A DNA stretch of 64,000 nucleotides from Rhopalosiphum padi (GCF_020882245.1 NC_083600.1:12214001-12278000), one strand, 5' to 3'; counted from the stretch's first letter, positions 52,501-64,000 are shown. The notes: generated by a model not told the origin, from the sequence alone. Translations and numbers: made by a program.

Positions 52501-55500
52501 CGTACCTAGGATGGGGATTAGGGGTTCAACCTTCACACCAAAATTTTCTCACATTTCAATGCGGTATCCTCAAGGATAGTCGGATAGTGAACTCCATACG
52601 AAAATTTAGAAATATACTGATACTATAAATTTACAATATATTCTCTTATAATGTATTACTATTAAATATTAATTTTATATGTATTTATTTTTCTCTCTAT
52701 AAATTTAGTCATAAGTCTCAACCTAATGTAAGAATCTACCTACCAATGTAAATTAAATTTCTTATAGCCAATAGCCCCAGTTGTCGAGCCAGTGTTATAA
52801 TAATAATAAAAAATAATCATGATAATATTTACTAATCACATTCTAAAGAATCTACTCTAATCATATGGGTATTATTACCTTCAATATTATAGTAATATTG
52901 ACAATATTGTTATTATTATTAATGATAGTGGCATAAATAAATACATAATAGTACATCATGCCATCATAATATTTGGTATGTAGTGTGATGAATGATGATA
53001 ATAATTAATAATTGATAAATGTATCTATGCTATGTGTTGTAGTATGATGGTTGTGTCGTGTGTCGTGTGCGTACTTGTATAATAATTATTCATTAGAATA
53101 ATTTATTTATTTCACGGAGTTTTTTTTCAAATAAAATAGCTAAAAGATAAAATATATTATTAAATATTGTGTGTACGAAGCTAGAGTAAACACACGTCTA
53201 ATAAATCTGAAAATATTTTAAAATTTATGACATTGGGGACAATATTTAAATAAAAATGTAAGTTATGAATATTAATGTATAAGTTAATAACGAGTAAATG
53301 AGAATTAATAGAATATAAATACTCTATTTTTAATGAAACCTCTATAAATAAAAATCTATAATGAATTAATTGTGATTAAGTTGACCCTATAAACAAATAA
53401 AAATAATGTTAAACGAGCTTGAAAATTTACACGAAAATATGGACCAAATATTTAAATTAGTTAAAGCTGTTCTTTTAAATTTTTGATAGACAAAAAAAAA
53501 TAAAAACCAAAATAATAATTGCTTGTCAGTTGTCAACAAAATCGTGTATAAATATTAAAACTAATTGTCCTGAAAAATATTTCCATACTTACTGCTAAAA
53601 CGCTTATAACAGTTAAAACGATTCCATTTTCTATGATTTTATTAATCAATTAAAAGAACACTTTATACAAATCATAAAAATTATGTTATCTTTATATTTA
53701 TTACTATCGAATAAATGTATAATTCACCGATAAAGACAAGTGATTTAAATTTGTACTCAGATTTTTCGGATTTAGATTCACTATTAACCGAGTTAAATCT
53801 TTGATAATGAAAGTGGTTAAATAAATTCATACCAGAACGGCCTACCGAAGTACTTATTGAAGCATATTCTAACTGTAGCCAAAACTTTTTACTAGTTATT
53901 TAATTTGTATTAAGTGTTTATCACTTTACCAGTGTCAACCATACTACCCAGTACCCGAAAGGACATTTTCTTCTTTAGAAATAATGAAGAGCTATTCGCG
54001 AAATGCTACTGCTGACAATAGACTAACCGGTTTAGCATTACTTAGTGTACATAGTTATATATTCATGTCGATCCCGAGGAAGTAATCAACCGTTTTTGAG
54101 TTTTTCTAAAGAAAAAATAGAAATTTAGAATTTGAGCTGTAAAATTGAATTTTTATTAAATTATATATTATAGTATATAATACTATGCGTATTTAAATAA
54201 TTATTAACAAACCTTATTAATTTGCATATGGCCCTTATGGGTACTTTAGGTATTTAAAATACATATGTTTAATTGCTTTAAAGCTTTAAAAAGATGTTCA
54301 TTATTTTATGCACCATTTACAAAAATTTGCATAAATATTTATAACACTTATAAAAAAAAATTGGGATTCAATACTCGTGTCTCGTATTATTGATATTTTT
54401 TAATTTTTTAATTGTTGTATGGATACTATTGGGAAACTTTGTATTACAATCATAGACTTTTTGATATAGAAAATAAAATGTTATTAAATATCTTAAACAA
54501 AGTAGAAAATTAAAATAATAAAATAATTGAATGATAATGATTATTATCACCAGTGCAGACGATAACGTGAATACGGCATAACAGAATATATTCCACCACG
54601 AATAAATGACTGTATTCCTATATTATAAACATTATATTTTTGATAAAAATACGGCCGAAGGGGGGGGGGGGTCAACACCCCCCTAGCTACGCCACTGTAT
54701 AGGTACTAAAGTATATTAGTATCTATAAAAAGGATAAGCTAAAATATAAGACAAAGTCATAGAAGTATACAACATATTTTAAGACAAAAGTCCAAGTTCA
54801 GTTAATTATAATTTAAATTTATTTACATATGTATATTGTACAGATATCATCTGTATTATCCACTAAAATAATATAGAAGATAATATTAATAAGTATTATC
54901 ATTAAGAGTGAGTATTATCCAACACTCTAGTATAGTAAAAGTCTATGTTAAAGTACAACTTAAATGGTACATATATATTAATATTATTATATACGATATA
55001 AAGAAATATTATTGAAATTACATCCATTATATTACAATGTAAGCCATTCTTTGATTATTTTTATTCTCATTTAAATGTTTGAAAAAATACAATGCCAAAA
55101 ATAGATGTTAAAAATACATATCAGATTTTCATATACTTTGACATCCTTTAATTTTGGATAAACGCCAAGGTGTAAATTATACAATTAGCTATATCCTATA
55201 TGGTCGTTTATGTAATATGTACATGCTGCATAGTTAAATCATCCGATTTTATTATCAGTTTACTATTTTCTTACAAGCCAAGGTTTTTTAAACTATTTCT
55301 ATTTTGACTAATATATATATAAGATTTTGTCTCGTAATTTAGGTATAAAATTACAGTATATCGGTATACGTATATACATTCCAGTTACCAAAATTCACCA
55401 GTGGACCTATTATAAACGTATAGTGCATCATATAAATTGTTATTTTCGTTATTGATTATAAATTTTCAAATTTTGACATACAGAAAAACTCAAAAAAATA

Positions 55501-56263
55501 AAAATTTCCCATGGCCTTTTTTCCTTTAAATTTTCGTAATTTATATCACCTACCTAGTACTTTGTGTGTTTATATAAATATGTATATATGAAGCTCACCC
55601 CTTCCCCTATAAAATGGGGACTCCACTGCATTGCCCCTCAACAGTGGCGGATTTAAAGGGGGCCCGAAGGGCCTCGCCCCCCCCCCCATTGTCATAAGTT
55701 AAATACACATTTAAAATTATTGTATATTTGTATGTATTTGTTAATTACTGAAGAAATTTAAGATTTGCGTTTTGGACTATGGGCGGCCTCCCCCCCAAAA
55801 CAAAATTAAGTCCTGGATCCACCACTACCCCTCAAGCACCAAATGTAATCAATGCCACAAATGTAATGAATAAAATAATCGTTTTTAAATTATAACAATT
55901 TATTGATCTATATTCTATATTCTATATTACTATATCTATAATATTATCAGAAAAATTTACCTCTTGCTCAAATTCGTCGTCGGGCAATGATAATCTGGAA
56001 TCGGATCCGCTGCGCCGAGACCGCATCGGTGATGAAGATCTGTACTCGTCAAAGGCCGATGTTCCGGACGTACCAAATAGGCTTTTTGGGCTAGAGTCGA
56101 AGAATCCACTAGCGGGTTTGGCTGCGGCCGGCGTGGTCGAAGAACCGTAGTACTTGCGGTCTAGGTGGTCCATCATTGGCTTATAGTAACCCTCGCCAAT
56201 GTTATAGTTGCAGTCGTACACCCGGGTCCGGGGACGGCTCAAAAGTGTCCGTCTTTCTGACAT
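49576..56263 (-). CDS. Probable myofilin-like muscle protein
   Basis: Two exons on the minus strand: 56263-55961 (101 codons) and 50106-49576 (176 codons plus stop), joined in phase 0; 277 aa. The N-terminal part is RTRVYDCNYNIGEGYYKPMM...LDRKYYG followed by a Ser/Pro-rich stretch. The second exon is a very Ala/Arg/Lys-rich predicted helix (ARAAKVAAARTASLEKEFES; LAAAARARKSKARLLDIQNE) ending KKSSKKVSF. From memory this arrangement resembles insect myofilin, a thick-filament core protein, but I could not align it, so the name is tentative. A leader acceptor (cacacag) ends 19 bp before the ATG, so transcription starts upstream, perhaps at ~63220. The 5.85-kb intron may hide alternative exons. 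The exon sequence is CpG-rich. It converges with flightin. Confidence 0.75.
50107..52494. other. Intron of the myofilin-like gene, left part
   Basis: AT-rich DNA. I see no coding exon on either strand. Confidence 0.5.
52495..54697. mobile_element. Decayed hAT-type element, uncertain borders
   Basis: The left end caaggccgtacctagg and the right end read in reverse (cagtggcgtagctagg) share the pattern CA..GGC.GTA.CTAGG, and both lead into G-rich runs (twelve or more G before 54672). Between them lies a hAT transposase relic on the plus strand. The flanking 8-mers do not match (attgtaat, tataggta), so the two ends may belong to different insertions. Confidence 0.4.
53400..54110 (+). pseudogene. 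hAT transposase C-terminal relic (ZMYM1/DUF4371-like)
   Basis: Broken frames give ELENLHENMDQIFKLVK, then PTEVLIEAYSNCSQNF, then after further shifts ERTFSS/RNATADNRLTGLALLSVH. That order matches the tail of hAT-type transposases in which ...TAERSFS...LK.W.R..M...RLNGLALL.VH is conserved. Several stops and frameshifts make it dead. It lies in the intron of the myofilin-like gene. Confidence 0.5.
55642..55827. mobile_element. 186-bp hAT MITE with 8-bp target duplication
   Basis: The left end is cagtggcggattta; the right end on the opposite strand is tagtggtggatcca. cccctcaa flanks both sides exactly (55634-55641 and 55828-55835). The inside contains long C runs. It lies about 130 bp from the first coding exon of the myofilin-like gene, in its intron. 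Confidence 0.7.
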
Positions 56264-56538
56264 GCTGATGTATGTAGGTTACTGTGTGAACAATAAATAT
56301 ATAGCATTATACATAACAAACTTATTTTATTAAAAAACAAGTGTTTTTTAATTAATTGTTACTAAACAGTATAAAAATATATATATATTTTTTAACAATT
56401 ATGAAATATTCAGTAATATAGGTTAGGTAAGGTATACTGAATAATCTGGGTATCTATAGGCTATTAAAACTACTTGCAAATTATTATATCAATAAAAAAA
56501 ATTAAAAAGCTGTCCTGAAATGGACTCAAATTTTATGT

Positions 56539-57240
56539 CAAACAATTAATTTAATGATAATGACGATAATGATAAGTTATTTTTAAGTGCTTGACCAATA
56601 AAATTAAATAAATTAAGATAAGACTATACCTATTATAAAAAAAAATGTATATATAGCTTTATGCACAATAGCGACGAATATGTTAAAATATTATGAAATT
56701 ATCGATTTATTATCATATATTTTTTTTTATTTTGATAAATCTACAATTTGTTATATAATGGTGGATATATCCAGTATCCACCTTGGCTATAGTCCTAAGT
56801 CCTATAAACATAAAATAAGAAAATCTGTGGTAGCGAGCGTGGGTGAAGAAGGTATGTAGTGAATAGTGATAGTAGTAATAATAAATATTAGCATAAATTC
56901 AATATATAAAATAAATAGATACCTATCGATTATACTATCTATATTTCATTATTTTTTTATTTTGAATAACCACTCGTGATTATATACGCCACAATTAGTT
57001 TATAGTTATAATTTATATTTTATGTATTTACAATTAATAAAATTTACGAATTTTTAAACTAATTGGTCCATAGCCAAAATGTATAGCCATATCCTCCGTC
57101 TATTGATATAAAGCTATACATACATTTTTTTTATAATAGGTATAGTCTTATCTTAATTTATTTAATTTTATTGGTCAAGCACTTAAAAATAACTTATTAT
57201 TATCGTCATTATCATTAAATTAATTGTTTGGCAATTTTAT
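56539..57240. repeat. Large near-identical inverted repeat
   Basis: 56539-56662 (starting caaacaattaatttaatgat) is the reverse complement of 57108-57240 with only a few differences. The arms enclose about 445 bp. High identity suggests a young foldback element or a recent inverted duplication. It lies just upstream of the myofilin-like coding start, probably in its leader intron. Confidence 0.7.
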
Positions 57241-60200
57241 ACAGTTAAAATAAAATAAATTAATCACACCAGTATTTCAATTGCCTATTTGTGTGTTTTT
57301 ACTCGAATACTTCGAACGATTAACTACAGTAGTGTAGACTGCAGTAGTGTAGTGCAACAAAAACTACAAATGCTACGTTTAGTTTCAGTAAAACACTGAA
57401 ACGTAAAAGCATAATTTAAATTCTATACTTATACCAATAACATTTTATTATAAGCCATGTGTCAGTTTACATTTTAATTTAATATTTTGTTCGTTGAAAT
57501 TCTGTATTTAATTACCTATTTAAAATAAAAAGACTACTATTATATACTATAAAATATTTTAAATTAAATTATTATTGTAGGAATTAAATAAGCGATAAAA
57601 CTATAATGAGTAATGGCGTACAGCCATACAGGATTATATAATTAAATAAGAACTTAATTTTATATATCGAGGAGTTTAAAAGTTTTTCGAGTATTAATAA
57701 TAATTATATAATAAATTTGAGGATATTTTTCAAAACATATCAAAATACTTTTTTTCAATACTATACGTCTATTAATTTTTTGTAAACGAATAATGTAAGT
57801 AGTCACTAAATTATTTATATTAGTACTGTCTATAGTACTCTAGTATAGAAGTTATAGAACTATATGTATATAGATATTAATTTAAATACATAGTAGCTAT
57901 ATATTTATAATAATACAAAGTGTTTTTATTTTATATAATTATTGTTAGAAGATAATTTACAGTATAATTAATATTTAATTGTAATATGATGTGGTAAATT
58001 GTTAGAACTATCAATAATTTTATGCCTCGAGAAAAAAATTATAATTTCATGAGATGGATGTAAGATAAGATGGCTGTAGAAAATGTGTACAATTTGGTAA
58101 AAGGAAATAAATTGTAAATTTAAGCTAGATAAAATATTTGTATAAACACCACTTAGAAAAGTAAATAAAAATAAATTGGATATCTCTTTATTTATAAAAG
58201 TTTTATTATTTTGACAAATAAATTATTATTGTATAGATCTTTAAATAATAAATAGTTTTAGTTGGTTAACTTAAGTTATATGTAATTAAATCAGGCACTT
58301 GTGTATTTTCTATTATATTATGATTAAACCATCAACGTAATAATTTGTTGTAATATATTACATCATTGTTATAAGTATAACACAGTATGGCGTATTTCAA
58401 GCTGTCACAAAAAACCTACATTTACATCTTTATTGCGGTTTATTTAATCAAGATTCAACTATTCAAGGTTAATAGTTTATAATTAATAGTAGATAATAAT
58501 ATTATATTATTTTTAAAGATTTTTTTTCTTTTACAATTCTGTAATTTTTGTACATGCGTGAAGATTTAAATTATTAGTTATAATTTCCAAATAAAGGATC
58601 ATTTTTTAAGGGTTTTTATATTGAATATAAAAATTAAGAATAATGTTATGCCAATATGTATTATATGAAACAAATAAATAATAATTTATCACTTGACCTT
58701 GACTATATTAAAATATAATTTTACCCTATTTTCAAAACGGTATCGGGTCCTGTAATCATTCTGTACTGCATATGAAAGTGGTATGGTTTAGAGTCCAAAG
58801 ATCATTTCGCTTATATACGCAAGATATAACATCAAGTATCATTAATATCAAGAATCAACATCCCTTATTTTCCCAACGATTACATCCTTGCAGTAGGTTC
58901 AATATCTCCCAAGCCTCTCAAGCCGTACAGACCACGAAAAACATGTGGTTAATTTTCCATCCATATCCAATATCCTCACTGGAGTCTGGTAAAATCGATT
59001 CTCTTGTATACTTCTATTTTTTTTAGTATATCTTCAGTCTTCACACTTCACTGGTCTCATATCCATGTGCCATATCTATTATTTTCCGTATAGTTTTTAT
59101 ATTATCCGTTTATACCTACTCTAATACTGTTGTATACTCCTATAACGAATAAAACAAATACAAACTATTAACAAGCCCACTTTTTCTCTCTAATTTATAC
59201 AAAAACCCGTTTCTAATGTGTATTCTACTAGTATATACTGTAACCCTGCATTGTAATTTTATTTCAACATGTACCTGTATATTTTTATTCTTATATTATT
59301 AGGGTATGATGTTCTTAATGTTTTACTTTAAATAAAAAATATCTATATCTTATACTTTGGAATATTTATTATAAAAATATACTAACTATTAGGTACTAAG
59401 TATCATAAGTTATAGTATGTACAGATAAATAGAGCCCTCATTAAATATGAAGTTTTATACAAAGTTATTAAAATAACTTTTTATTTCACTTTTTTATTAT
59501 ATGATATTTAAAAAATGCATTAATGTATATGTTATGAACTTTATAAGATTTATAATGAGTTATCACATGTTAAACAACGTATCTTATATAATAATATGTT
59601 TATATAATAACTTTAGACTTATCACGATAGTTCTAAAATACCATTTTACTGTGTAGGTACCTATAAAATGAAATATGATAGTAACACGCAAAACACGACT
59701 TCATCACAAGGAGTGATATAGTATATAATAGGTACATTTGTGCGTTAAAGTTTAATTGGTTATTGATATGCGTTAATGATTCAAGAAAATAACTTTTAAA
59801 CATTTTTAGAACATAATTACACTATAATATGTTAATACACCGATAAAGTATTAGATATAATAAACGTGTTGTTATGTTTTAAAATGAATAAACTCATTGA
59901 AGAAAATAACCAAAACATCCAAAACATATTATCTTTAAACGATTACCTAACCTTAAAACGTTATATAATATTATAAATTTATAAATATGTAGGTAATATT
60001 ATAATAGTAAAATACTAAATTAACATAAATTTGTTGTATATTATTCAGAAATGATAAACAAAAGTGTAATATTCATATTTGAATACAATAATAACAATAA
60101 TACAAAACAGTTCAGATACTGTAGGGATCTTATCTACACTTATCTTGGTAAAATGTCTAGGAATCAATTTCAAAAAACGTCTTAAAAATTTTACAAGCTG

Positions 60201-61780
60201 CATTCATGTAAATAAACTTTATTTTAAGTTTTTAAAATGTATAAAAAATATTTAAATTTGATGGGTCAAAAATATCTTTTTTATTATAATTAAAATATAA
60301 ATAAACAAAAACCAAAAAAAAATCAATACGGTCTCTAAAATGCATACATGCGTAAATCTAATCGAAATTTATTGTTTGATATAAATCTACATTTTAATAA
60401 ACTATCTATGATGAATTATTTTAACCTGTATCAAATAAAAATCAAATCAGAATTTATTCTATATCTACAAACTAGATCTTAAATTGCATTGATTTTCCAA
60501 TAGGTATTTTTGTACTCTAAAATGAAAAATTTGAAAATTACATTAAATTTATAAAATACCCAGGACCGGTGATATTTTCACATATAGACATTATAGACAG
60601 GATTCAAAGAATACCACCCTTGAAAGAAGAGGGGGTTAAACTAAAAAAAAATGTGTTCTAATTTTATTATAATATTTTATAGGTACACGAAAAAATTTCG
60701 GGTGGGGTTTGAACCCCCCCTCCCAGGTACGGCCATGAATATGCTCGACTAACAATATTATGTTTAGTCTATAACGCATTACATAATATATTATATATCC
60801 ATCGGTTATAGTTAATTGTCGTCAAATGATTCGTGTTTTATATTTATACATACACAACATATATATTATGGTCGCGTGGCTGACGTGTGACCCTATAAAT
60901 AAAACACAATACATACTGCGAAATCAGTGGCGCTCAACATTATTATTATAGGTGTAACAACTACTACATTTTACAGCCATAATTTAACATTTTTAATGAC
61001 AGACTTTTTTCTAATCAGGGCGTATATAAATTATATTATATTTTTTAGGAGGTGGTTAAGGTTATACATTTTCATATTTATATAATAAGTCCGTTGACAG
61101 AAATCACTTTTATTCTATAAAAACATACTTAATAATTTACTAACATTTTTTTAGGGGGAGGGGGAGGATCAACCTTTAAAATTAAAACCATCATTGTGTA
61201 TGAACCTGGTTTTAATGACGTATTATATTAAAATATCTTGTGAGCGCCAAGTCGACATATTGATCATAATTAATAAATATGTTATTAATGATCAATTTAG
61301 TCTTAAATCATATACGTTAATTAAAACTCTAACATTTGAATGATAGCGATTGTAGTGTATCGTAATTCTATTGTTATGAATATTTCATGAAATAAGCATT
61401 GCATAATAGTCATTAAAACTTGCCATGTAACCATGTGCATTGTGCTTCAGTAAACTTAAACTAATTCATTTAACTATTCCGAGCTAAAGCAGATTCACAA
61501 TTAATTTTTTTGTGTAATTTTACACATTCATATTTAATTTGATTGTTAGCTATATATAGGCTTTATGTCTATATGGGATTTTAATATTACCGTAACAAAA
61601 TTATGAACTAGGAAAAAATTATCTTTAAAAACGGTTAGCGAGCAAAACTATACACAAATACAAGTACATATATTATCTTGCTATACATACAAAAAATGAT
61701 TGGGGGCGCTATAGCAGTATACTGAAGTGCGAATGTACCTATATAAATCGCTAGTAGGAAATATATAGAATAATATTATA
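57241..61780. other. Probable leader intron / upstream DNA of the myofilin-like gene
   Basis: AT-rich, no gene recognised. 60706-60737 ends ggtacggccatg and carries a C run, a hAT-type terminus similar to that at 52495 but inverted, without a matching partner. A G-rich patch near 61150-61170 is probably another transposon end. Confidence 0.4.
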
Positions 61781-61783
61781 ATA

Positions 61784-62087
61784 CAGTAAAACCTCTAAAT
61801 AATGAACACTCTCGACGAAATTTTATCTGCTATTTAGAAAGTGAGAGAAGAAATGAAAAAATAAACATTATCAAAAAAATTACACACATATTTATAATAT
61901 TTTAATGTATGAATTTACTTATACCTGTGTGTTATTAATATTAATTATCAGGATCTAGCCATGAGTGTCCGTTATTTAGAGGTTTTTCTATAGATAAGTA
62001 ATGAAAACGTTCTCGTTCCCAAAAAAATGTCCACTATAATTGAAAGAGTCCGTTATTTAGAGGTGACCGTTAAGGGAGGTTTCACTG
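61784..62087. mobile_element. 304-bp Tc1/mariner-superfamily (pogo-like) MITE
   Basis: The left end is cagtaaaacctc; the right end on the opposite strand is cagtgaaacctc (11 of 12 match). TA flanks both ends (61782-61783 and 62088-62089), as required for this superfamily. The motif gttatttagaggt recurs inside the right half (near 61973 and 62052). No coding capacity. Confidence 0.65.
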
Positions 62088-62299
62088 TATTATGTGCATT
62101 GAAGTATTATACCGTGTGTTCGCGGAATTGAATAGTTTTGGTTTTAAAATGACGAGGATGCGCAGCTGCGATTTGACCCGGAAAGTTTGCCAAATTCGCG
62201 CACGAGTCCGAATTTATAACAGTCAGCAGCGGCGGCGTGTACACTAGTATACAGAATGCTATTTATACGCGACGATAAAAAAATAACATCCTCCACCCT

Positions 62300-62324
62300 G
62301 GTGCGGTGTAGGCCACACCGCACC
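62300..62324. repeat. 10-bp perfect GC-rich hairpin
   Basis: ggtgcggtgt and acaccgcacc are perfect reverse complements around a 5-nt centre. It lies in a CpG-rich patch (62150-62420) upstream of or within the myofilin-like leader region. It could be a protein-binding dyad. Confidence 0.5.
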
Positions 62325-63171
62325 CGGGTGATATATGTGCATATTTTATACACATCATACGTAGTGCACCGGTGTGGTCCGAAAAATATATTTGTATTTC
62401 GGCGGCGGCGAAATCGTAGAGGACACAGTGACATACACTGCTGATTATTGTTTAGATGCCCAAGCGACGTACTTACTACATAATTAAAGACGTGACCGAC
62501 GTATTACACAGTAGGTACATGATAATAATGAGTAATGACTAATGAGTCGATGTCGCGCTTGCATGGAACCGTTGCGAGAAATGAGAAAAGCATCACGAAC
62601 AAGATGAACGCAATGTGATGATACACGTTGTACAATTATTTTAATATACGTGGAATGACTATATAGAGATGGTCTGAATACACAGTTTGAACTTTTACTA
62701 TAGAAAGCAGGAAAGGGGTAGGAATGGTGGTAGATTATTGCGTATTTGCTGACTGCAATGGTATAATTTCAATTTTCAATGATATAAATGAGCAATTTAT
62801 AAGGATTTTAAAGGGGAGATATGATAATCGTGGTCGAAATTCACTTGTATAGAAGTTATCAATTAACGCAATTAACGACTACTTTTATCACAAATTCCAT
62901 TGACGGAGTGGGTTGATTCGCACCACTAAATATACCTACACAATAATGTCAGGTATGTAATATACTTTCAAACCGCTTCTGGTACGACCATATTATAATA
63001 TATTATGTAGGAACGATTTTGGAACGCGTACGGGAACCGAACGTTATCGACGGGACCGCGGCCGACTTACAGAGTAGCCAGAGTAGGGCGTTTCAATGTA
63101 TAACAACGATAATATTATATAATATATTATTATAAATCGGGTACCGTGTACAGTGCAGTTGATGGACTCAC

Positions 63172-63251
63172 CTCGTGACGAAAGCGCAAAGGCCGTCGGT
63201 ATAGGCGTGCTGTGCGGCGACGTGTATTGCGTGGCGGCGGTTACCTATATA
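63172..63251 (-). promoter_or_regulatory. Probable TATA promoter and non-coding first exon of a minus-strand gene
   Basis: On the minus strand a TATA-like ctatatag (63244-63251) is followed about 30 bp later by a probable start near 63215-63220. An ATG-free CpG-rich exon then ends in an excellent donor (cacgag|gtgagt, exon end 63172). The nearest suitable acceptor is the leader acceptor 19 bp before the myofilin-like ATG at 56263. This would make a 6.9-kb leader intron. Confidence 0.4.
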
Positions 63252-63963
63252 GCAAAAAACGTAGTTTTCCGCTGCGGATTTGATGGACGAAATGGCACTG
63301 AGTTACGCGCGGGTATACGAGAGTACCCTTACGCGTCCTTCGCCGCCGCCGCCATTGCGGTATATTGACGCGTTGCCAATAAAGTGTGTATATACCTACA
63401 CGACTACTACAAGAGATGAACATTATATATAAATATATGTATATACATGTATTATAATACCGCACAACAGGCCGGCCGCGCAGCAAAACAAACGTCGCCT
63501 CTACCTGCCGCTCGTCCATCGACGGCTCAGCTCGGATTTCGCGCGAATGACCGCCGCCGAGTCCGATCACTGCTGCAGACGACGACGACTGCAAATCATT
63601 ATTTATTATTTTTATTATTGTTATTTAAAAGCGTCGTACTTTATCACTTAAGTCGCATTATACGCTAAAAAGCCGCACGACCTACTCGCACCACTGAAGT
63701 ATACATACGATGAATATATTAAACTATTTTTGGTATATAATACATTAATACCTACCTATTACGGACTATGGTAACGTGTTAACAGGTTAACATGTAACAG
63801 GTTACATGGAATACGGTGACAATTTGTCAGACGTCAGTGTTAAATCATAGACGTCATAAGTGCGGTGGATCCACCTTATTGCTTATAACTTATAAGGGTA
63901 TAAGGCGGTCTACGTGTCAAATGGATAGTGTTGCCCACCTACGAGGACGTTCAACACTTTGAC
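63252..63963. other. GC-rich upstream region, right edge
   Basis: CpG-rich patches at 63270-63370 and 63470-63595 look like promoter DNA. On the minus strand 63519-63505 reads ATG-GAC-GAG-CGG-CAG then gtagag, a possible five-codon alternative first exon in phase 0. The rest is AT-rich. Confidence 0.3.
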
Positions 63964-63992
63964 CAAATACTGTAAATCATTTACAGTATTTG
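63964..63992. repeat. 29-nt palindrome at the window edge
   Basis: caaatactgtaaat is mirrored by atttacagtatttg around a single central base. Flanking tttgacc occurs on both sides (63958-63964 and 63994-64000). It may be part of a larger inverted-repeat element cut by the window end. Confidence 0.55.
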
Positions 63993-64000
63993 CTTTGACC

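Noticed and set aside
58772..59026. 84-codon plus-strand frame
   Set aside because: Slightly more balanced composition than its surroundings, but no family recognised and no splice context.
52495..60737. Similar inverted ends at 52495 and 60737 as one 8.2-kb transposon
   Set aside because: The flanking 8-mers differ and the interval contains other elements and a coding exon; separate insertions are more likely.
1..64000. Bacterial endosymbiont or viral origin of the window
   Set aside because: All recognised genes have spliceosomal introns and animal homologues; no viral or bacterial gene was seen.

Overview
The window looks like nuclear DNA of an insect, most likely an aphid. It is strongly AT-rich, introns are short (many 60-100 bp) with GT-AG borders, small DNA-transposon relics are frequent, and the gene set is animal and insect-specific (flightin, citron kinase, a PAR-bZIP factor, ATG7, DDX42). 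Nothing bacterial or viral was recognised. No tRNA, rRNA or CRISPR was recognised by eye.

Layout, left to right: (1) 758-12988 (+), a PAR-domain bZIP gene (Pdp1/HLF/TEF family) with a 9.3-kb first intron that holds a GC-rich island and two possible alternative first exons. (2) 12989-20039, gene-free and rich in transposon relics, including a hAT element with target-site duplications and a decayed mariner transposase end. (3) 20040-24270 (-), ATG7 in 14 coding exons, with a 408-bp foldback element in one intron and a second small element just upstream of the start codon. (4) 26448-30539 (+), the DEAD-box helicase DDX42 in 14 exons, divergent from ATG7. (5) 31918-40040 (-), citron Rho-interacting kinase (sticky) in 26 coding exons, convergent with DDX42, with one apparent homopolymer frameshift and one GC-AG intron. 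(6) 40041-44932, gene-free with several inverted-repeat elements. (7) 44933-46573 (+), flightin. (8) 49576-56263 (-), a two-exon gene, probably myofilin-like, whose leader probably starts near 63200. (9) The far right holds more transposon relics and a GC-rich promoter region.

Functionally there are two groups. ATG7, DDX42 and citron kinase are broadly used cell-biology genes (autophagy conjugation, splicing-associated helicase, cytokinesis); their exons are AT-rich and poor in CpG. Flightin, the myofilin-like gene and the PAR-bZIP gene are expected to be tissue- or time-restricted, and their main exons are GC- and CpG-rich. Flightin and the myofilin-like gene converge with 3 kb between stop codons and may form a flight-muscle thick-filament pair.

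All exon coordinates were read by eye from splice signals, frame continuity and remembered family sequences. No alignment or transcript data were available.
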